From the NCBI GenBank assembly GCA_903920485.1, contig CAIXMG010000090.1, forward strand, positions 1 to 8,108: 8,108 bases of DNA. Reading direction: 5' to 3'. A program made the translations under genes and the position numbers. Positions 5,434 to 8,108 of this stretch are shown here, in pieces. This DNA is from an uncultured bacterium (GTDB lineage Bacteria; Patescibacteriota; Minisyncoccia; Phycocordibacterales; UBA1006). Below the pieces are notes generated by a model, which was given only the letters and a program-made list of their open reading frames with translations, was not told the DNA's origin and did no database searches. Each line of letters opens with the position of its first letter. The stretch's first letter is position 1.

Positions 5434-7131
5434 ATGGTTTCAAAGATTCTCAAAATGCTCAATCGCGAATCTGTCGGGATCAACGAAGCAGCCCTCCTTT
5501 TAGGGCTGTTTACGTTGGTTTCGCAGCTCCTCGGGCTTTTGCGCGACCGGTTGTTGGCAACCTATTTGGGCGCAGGGCATGCATTGGACTCGTATTATGC
5601 CGCCTTCGACATTCCTGACCTGTTGTACGTTTCGATCGCCACTTTGGCAGCGATCACGGTGCTTCTTCCGTACCTGGCGGAACGCTATGGTAATGGCGAT
5701 GCGGAACACCATGACGGTGCCAAACGGTTCCTCAACCAGGTCTTCACCGTTCTCTTCGGATTTCTTTTTTTGGTAAGCCTTCTCCTGTTCATTTTTATGC
5801 CGTGGATCACACACCTGACTGCGCCGGGGTTCAATGCCGTTCAACGCGTTCAGCTGGCATATCTCAGTCGTATCATGTTGCTTCAGCCGATCATCGTGGG
5901 CGTCTCGAACATGGTCTCGTCAGTCACACAGATGTTCAGGAAGTTCCTGGTCGCAGCCCTTGCACCCGTGATGTACAACCTCGGGATCATCTTCGGAATC
6001 GTCTTCCTGCGGCCGATTTTCGGATTGGCAGGCTTGGCCTATGGAGTCATCCTTGGTGCCGTCCTGCATTTGGCGATTCAGTTGCCGGTCTTGATTAGGC
6101 ATGGCTTTGTTCCGAAATTCACGACTCGCATCTCATGGAAGGAAATCAAGTCCGTCGTTTCGGTATCCGTTCCGCGCACGATCGGGCTGTCGATCTCAAG
6201 CTTCAGCGGTGTTATCCTGACGGCGATTGCGTCATTCCTGGGAACGGGATCGATCGCGATCTTCAACCTGACCAATAACATGTTGAACGTGCCGATCGGA
6301 ATCGTCGGGATTTCGTATTCGGTCGCCTCGTTCCCGACCCTGGTCAAGTTTTTCCAGGGCAACGAACGCGACAAGTTTTCCGACCACATCCTGAACGCAA
6401 CGCGCAAGATCATCTTCTGGTCCGTGCCGATCATGGTGCTCTTCGTTGTGCTTCGCGCACAGATTGTCCGCGTGATCCTGGGATCGAATTCATTCTCGTG
6501 GAACGACACGAAGCTGGCGGCTGCATCACTGGCGCTCTTGGTCCTCGGACTGGTCTGCCAGAGCCTCGTGCACTTGTTCGTACGTGGATACTACGCGATG
6601 GGGAATACGAAGAAGCCGCTCATCATGAACTTCCTGGGCGAGGCGTTTACCGTGGCTCTGGCATTCCTTTTCATCGCACTCTTCCGGCATTCGCCCGGAT
6701 GGGCCAACTTCTTCACTAGCGTGCTTCGTCTTGACGGTGTGCCAAACCTCGTGCTTCTGGCCCTTCCGCTTGCCTTCTCGCTGGGGAACATCCTCAACTA
6801 TGTGGCATTGTGGATCCTGTTCAAGCGTGACTTCCCGGAAGCCAACACCTTCCGGGTCATGCGGACAACCATTCAGACGATCGTCGCGTCACTCTGCATG
6901 GGTGCCGTCACGTACGGAGCGCTCAATATCCTGGTGCTGTTGATCAACCAGAATACGTTCTGGGGTGTCTTCCTGCAGGGGTTCCTGTCAGGCACGGTCG
7001 GCATTTCCATCTTCGTCTCCGTGATGTTTGCTCTTCGCAACGAGGACATGCGCGAGTTCGGCAAAACGCTTCACCGAAAGTTCTGGAAGTCGAGTGTCAT
7101 TGTCGAAGCCAGCGAGGCAGAAGGGAAGTAA
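5434..7131 (+). CDS. murJ: Lipid II flippase MurJ (MOP/MVF superfamily)
   Basis: 565 residues, within the usual MurJ range (about 510-570), with hydrophobic stretches consistent with about 14 membrane helices. It exports lipid-linked peptidoglycan precursor from the inner to the outer face of the membrane. The diagnostic N-terminal MurJ segment is present: VSQLLGLLRDRLLATYLGAG, then ALDSYYAAFDIPDLLY. The Arg equivalent to E. coli Arg18 (Arg37 here) and the Asp equivalent to Asp39 (Asp52 here) are kept. By my hand alignment, positions matching E. coli Arg24, Arg52 and Arg270 are Thr43, a Tyr in DLLYVSI, and an Asn in NLTNNMLNVPIG. Such divergence is plausible in candidate-phylum MurJ proteins but leaves the transport chemistry uncertain. 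Other family features include NVPIGIVGISYSVASFPTL and QMFRKFLVAALAPVMYNLGII. The ATG at 5434 is 14 bases after the previous stop. The TAA stop is overlapped by a terminator, so the transcription unit ends here. Confidence 0.93.
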   Translation: MVSKILKMLNRESVGINEAALLLGLFTLVSQLLGLLRDRLLATYLGAGHALDSYYAAFDIPDLLYVSIATLAAITVLLPYLAERYGNGDAEHHDGAKRFLNQVFTVLFGFLFLVSLLLFIFMPWITHLTAPGFNAVQRVQLAYLSRIMLLQPIIVGVSNMVSSVTQMFRKFLVAALAPVMYNLGIIFGIVFLRPIFGLAGLAYGVILGAVLHLAIQLPVLIRHGFVPKFTTRISWKEIKSVVSVSVPRTIGLSISSFSGVILTAIASFLGTGSIAIFNLTNNMLNVPIGIVGISYSVASFPTLVKFFQGNERDKFSDHILNATRKIIFWSVPIMVLFVVLRAQIVRVILGSNSFSWNDTKLAAASLALLVLGLVCQSLVHLFVRGYYAMGNTKKPLIMNFLGEAFTVALAFLFIALFRHSPGWANFFTSVLRLDGVPNLVLLALPLAFSLGNILNYVALWILFKRDFPEANTFRVMRTTIQTIVASLCMGAVTYGALNILVLLINQNTFWGVFLQGFLSGTVGISIFVSVMFALRNEDMREFGKTLHRKFWKSSVIVEASEAEGK

Positions 7132-7150
7132 AAGCCGTAAGGCTTTTTTT
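7130..7150 (+). terminator. Rho-independent terminator after murJ
   Basis: AAAAGCC-GTAA-GGCTTTT with a continuous run of seven T (7144-7150). The left arm begins inside the murJ TAA stop. The GC part of the stem is short (AGCC/GGCT) but the U-tract is good. Confidence 0.75.
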
Positions 7151-7210
7151 CGTTGAGGAAATCTTAGGCGTTTCTTGAGGAAGCGAGGAGTATTGTTTTG
7201 GGTATGAAAA

Positions 7211-7330
7211 ATGATTTTAATGAAGTCAAAGAAAAAGGAGAAATTTTTCTGGAGCATTATCCCCTTTTGGGGAATGAACTCGGAAACCCTCGAAAGAATT
7301 CTTCATGAAGGTGTTCCGGAAGAAGACTGA
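7211..7330 (+). CDS. Possible small protein (39 codons), unrecognised
   Basis: A short ORF between two terminators. It encodes a Lys-rich start (KSKKKEKFF), a hydrophobic, Trp-rich centre (WSIIPFWGM) and an acidic helical end (NSETLERILHEGVPEED). Its TGA ends four bases before a strong terminator, as expected for a real transcription unit, and an ATG at 7220 would give a 36-residue version. Against it, there is no ribosome-binding site, and a second ATG at 7204 opens a different frame of 34 codons (ending 7308) lying 7 bases after a TATTGT box (7191-7196), which fits the leaderless pattern better. The block could also be a small non-coding RNA with a terminator. I recognise no family for either frame. 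Confidence 0.3.
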   Translation: MILMKSKKKEKFFWSIIPFWGMNSETLERILHEGVPEED

Positions 7331-7333
7331 GAG

Positions 7334-7369
7334 AATTAAAAGACCCTCCTTAAGGAGGATCTTTTAATT
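7334..7369. terminator. Strong bidirectional terminator hairpin
   Basis: Two 18-base arms centred between 7351 and 7352, with a single mismatch (7344/7359). The inner part is GC-containing (CCTCCTT/AAGGAGG); the outer part has AAAA on the left and TTTT on the right, so it can stop transcription in both directions. It lies four bases after the small ORF. The near-perfect symmetry leaves essentially no loop in DNA terms; an RNA would form a loop of four or so at the centre. Confidence 0.82.
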
Positions 7370-7370
7370 G

Positions 7371-7496
7371 ACGCCTGTCCGCAATTTAGGTAGCGAGGGA
7401 GCGAACTCCACAAGCGCTGAGGTGAATATATCAAAATAAAAAAGTCTCGTCAAAATCCATCAAGTGACTTCTTGATAAAAATTTTATCTACGAGGG
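7371..7496. other. Non-coding spacer with minor dyads, no gene recognised
   Basis: No coding potential is evident. It holds small inverted repeats: GGAG-CGAA-CTCC (7398-7409) inside AGCG/CGCT (7392-7395 with 7415-7418), and ATCAAG-TGACTT-CTTGAT (7459-7476). The latter is followed by the AT palindrome ATAAAAATTTTAT (7475-7487), with CTCGT (7446-7450) and ACGAG (7490-7494) able to close around them. The second group sits just upstream of the next promoter, so it is more likely DNA-level regulation or chance than a leader RNA of the downstream gene. No tRNA, riboswitch or CRISPR is seen. Confidence 0.45.
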
Positions 7497-7510
7497 ATTT
7501 GTTGACAAAT
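7497..7510. promoter_or_regulatory. Candidate operator: perfect dyad overlapping the -35 box
   Basis: ATTTGT-TG-ACAAAT is a perfect 6-bp inverted repeat with a 2-base centre, and it contains the whole -35 hexamer TTGACA at 7502-7507. A dimeric repressor bound here would block the promoter. Part of the symmetry arises from the -35 sequence itself, so chance is possible. Confidence 0.35.
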
Positions 7511-7531
7511 TGACTTTTATTTGGTTATATA
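7502..7531 (+). promoter_or_regulatory. Sigma-70-type promoter for the Lys/Pro-tail gene
   Basis: A consensus -35 TTGACA (7502-7507), an 18-base spacer and a -10-like TATATA (7526-7531; TTATAT one base earlier gives 17). Predicted start near 7537, leaving a leader of roughly 27 bases that is AT-rich and has no Shine-Dalgarno sequence before the ATG at 7564. A TAACAC box (7550-7555) exactly 8 bases before the ATG resembles the boxes upstream of the two other genes but lacks a -35. Confidence 0.6.
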
Positions 7532-7563
7532 CATTCAGATTACAAAACTTAACACCCTGAATT

Positions 7564-8108
7564 ATGAAACAAAAAAATAATGATCTCCGCTATTTCTTCC
7601 TGGCGACCGTTCATTCCGGCAGGCAGCGCCCGTTGTTCGAAAATGCCGTCCAGCTGTTCTGGTCGATCCATTACGGGTTTCCGGAAGCGCTCCAGGAATT
7701 CGGGAAGGATGTCGAACAGAAGAAATTTCTTTTCAAGAATGTCCTGGCATACCCGCACTATTACATCACCCCGTCTTTGGCCGAAGTCTTTCTCAAAACG
7801 GCGAAATCCTTCCGGCCCAGCTCTGTTTCAGTCGATGAGTGGGACAGGGTGGTTTCTGGTCTCGAACGACTCTTGAAGGCGTACGCAGAGCAGGGCAGGC
7901 TGAACAGAAAAGAGGCAGCCGCTTCGGTTGCAGAGGCGAAGAAGATGGTAAAAGAAAAAGTTGCGAAAAAACCAAAGGCGAAGCCGGTACCAAAGGCGAA
8001 GCCAAAGCCAAAGCCGAGGCCGAAGGCTAAGATCAAATCTAAGCCAAAGTTGAAACCGAAGCCGAAACCAGAACCGAAACCGAAACCAAAGAAAAAAGTG
8101 CTCTCGAA
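7564..8108 (+). CDS. Unrecognised protein with a Lys/Pro-rich tail, 3' end beyond the window
   Basis: Reading from ATG 7564 (MKQKNNDLRYFFLATVHSG) the frame is open for 181 codons to the window edge. An in-frame TGA at 7558-7560 fixes this ATG as the first possible start. Residues 1-134 look like a small, mostly helical globular domain rich in aromatics (ENAVQLFWSIHYGFPEAL, NVLAYPHYYITPSLAEVFLK, DEWDRVVSGLERLLKAYAEQ) without a signal peptide or membrane helix, so probably cytoplasmic. From about residue 135 it becomes a highly basic PK/AK repeat tail, like the disordered tails of histone H1-like and other nucleic-acid-binding proteins. DNA, RNA or ribosome binding is therefore a reasonable inference, but I do not recognise the N-terminal domain. 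The gene has its own promoter and is separated from murJ by two terminators. Antisense ORFs over the tail are shadows of the repeat. Confidence 0.85.
   Translation, partial: MKQKNNDLRYFFLATVHSGRQRPLFENAVQLFWSIHYGFPEALQEFGKDVEQKKFLFKNVLAYPHYYITPSLAEVFLKTAKSFRPSSVSVDEWDRVVSGLERLLKAYAEQGRLNRKEAAASVAEAKKMVKEKVAKKPKAKPVPKAKPKPKPRPKAKIKSKPKLKPKPKPEPKPKPKKKVLS
7966..8098 (+). repeat. Low-complexity Lys-Pro coding repeat
   Basis: Imperfect tandem six-base units of the form CCN-AAR (with some GCN-AAG, plus a few Arg, Ile, Ser, Leu and Glu variants), giving a polypeptide dominated by Lys, Pro and Ala. Third positions vary between A and G, so the repeat has drifted rather than expanded very recently. 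It continues close to the window end, so its full length is unknown. Confidence 0.85.

Noticed and set aside
7371..7440. tRNA or structured RNA in the spacer after the second terminator
   Set aside because: Only short 4-bp stems; no cloverleaf, no TTCGA-type arm and no known riboswitch core could be found.
7580..7876. 98-codon plus-strand ORF starting at 7580
   Set aside because: Overlaps the 7564 gene in another frame, is Ser/Arg-rich as shadow frames often are, and has no start signal.
7761..8036. Minus-strand Gly/Phe-repeat protein
   Set aside because: It is the antisense reading of the Lys/Pro codon repeat of the 7564 gene, which has a promoter, a fixed start and plausible N-terminal domain.

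Overview
The window most resembles a piece of a Patescibacteria (Candidate Phyla Radiation, probably Parcubacteria-like) chromosome. This is inferred from compact same-strand genes 14-21 bases apart, no Shine-Dalgarno sequence at any visible start, a leucyl-tRNA synthetase enlarged by inserted domains, and the neighbourhood leuS / O-antigen-ligase-like membrane protein with TPRs / murJ. No rRNA or other taxonomic marker is present, so the assignment is tentative. The standard genetic code fits; the stops used are TAG, TAA and TAA. All genes are on the + strand.

Layout. (1) 2-3103: the 3' part of leuS; its first ~130 codons, including the HIGH motif, lie upstream of the window. The synthetase carries three in-frame insertions. 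A DUF559 (Vsr-like) nuclease cassette bounded by 41-bp inverted repeats (487-961) sits at the entry to the CP1 editing domain. A complete Nudix hydrolase domain (about 1340-1813) sits later in CP1. A small double-hairpin palindromic element (2600-2645) sits just before the anticodon-binding domain. (2) 3125-5419: polytopic O-antigen ligase/polymerase-like protein with C-terminal TPRs. (3) 5434-7131: murJ, the lipid II flippase. A terminator overlaps its stop codon. (4) 7132-7563: a mostly non-coding stretch with a possible 39-codon ORF ending in a strong bidirectional terminator, then a TTGACA promoter whose -35 lies inside a 14-bp dyad. (5) 7564-8108: the 5' part of an unrecognised gene with a long Lys/Pro-rich tail, running off the right edge.

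How it works together. The two envelope genes plausibly act in surface-glycan assembly and peptidoglycan precursor export; leuS is housekeeping and probably only a neighbour. TANNNT boxes lie exactly 8 nt before the ATGs of both the ligase-like gene and murJ, suggesting leaderless transcripts with separate promoters rather than a simple operon.

The most interesting object is the leuS gene itself. It has been entered by a nuclease-plus-inverted-repeat cassette that stays open in the host frame, and it also carries a Nudix enzyme and a second type of palindrome. This suggests mobile palindromic elements that tolerate life inside an essential protein-coding gene.
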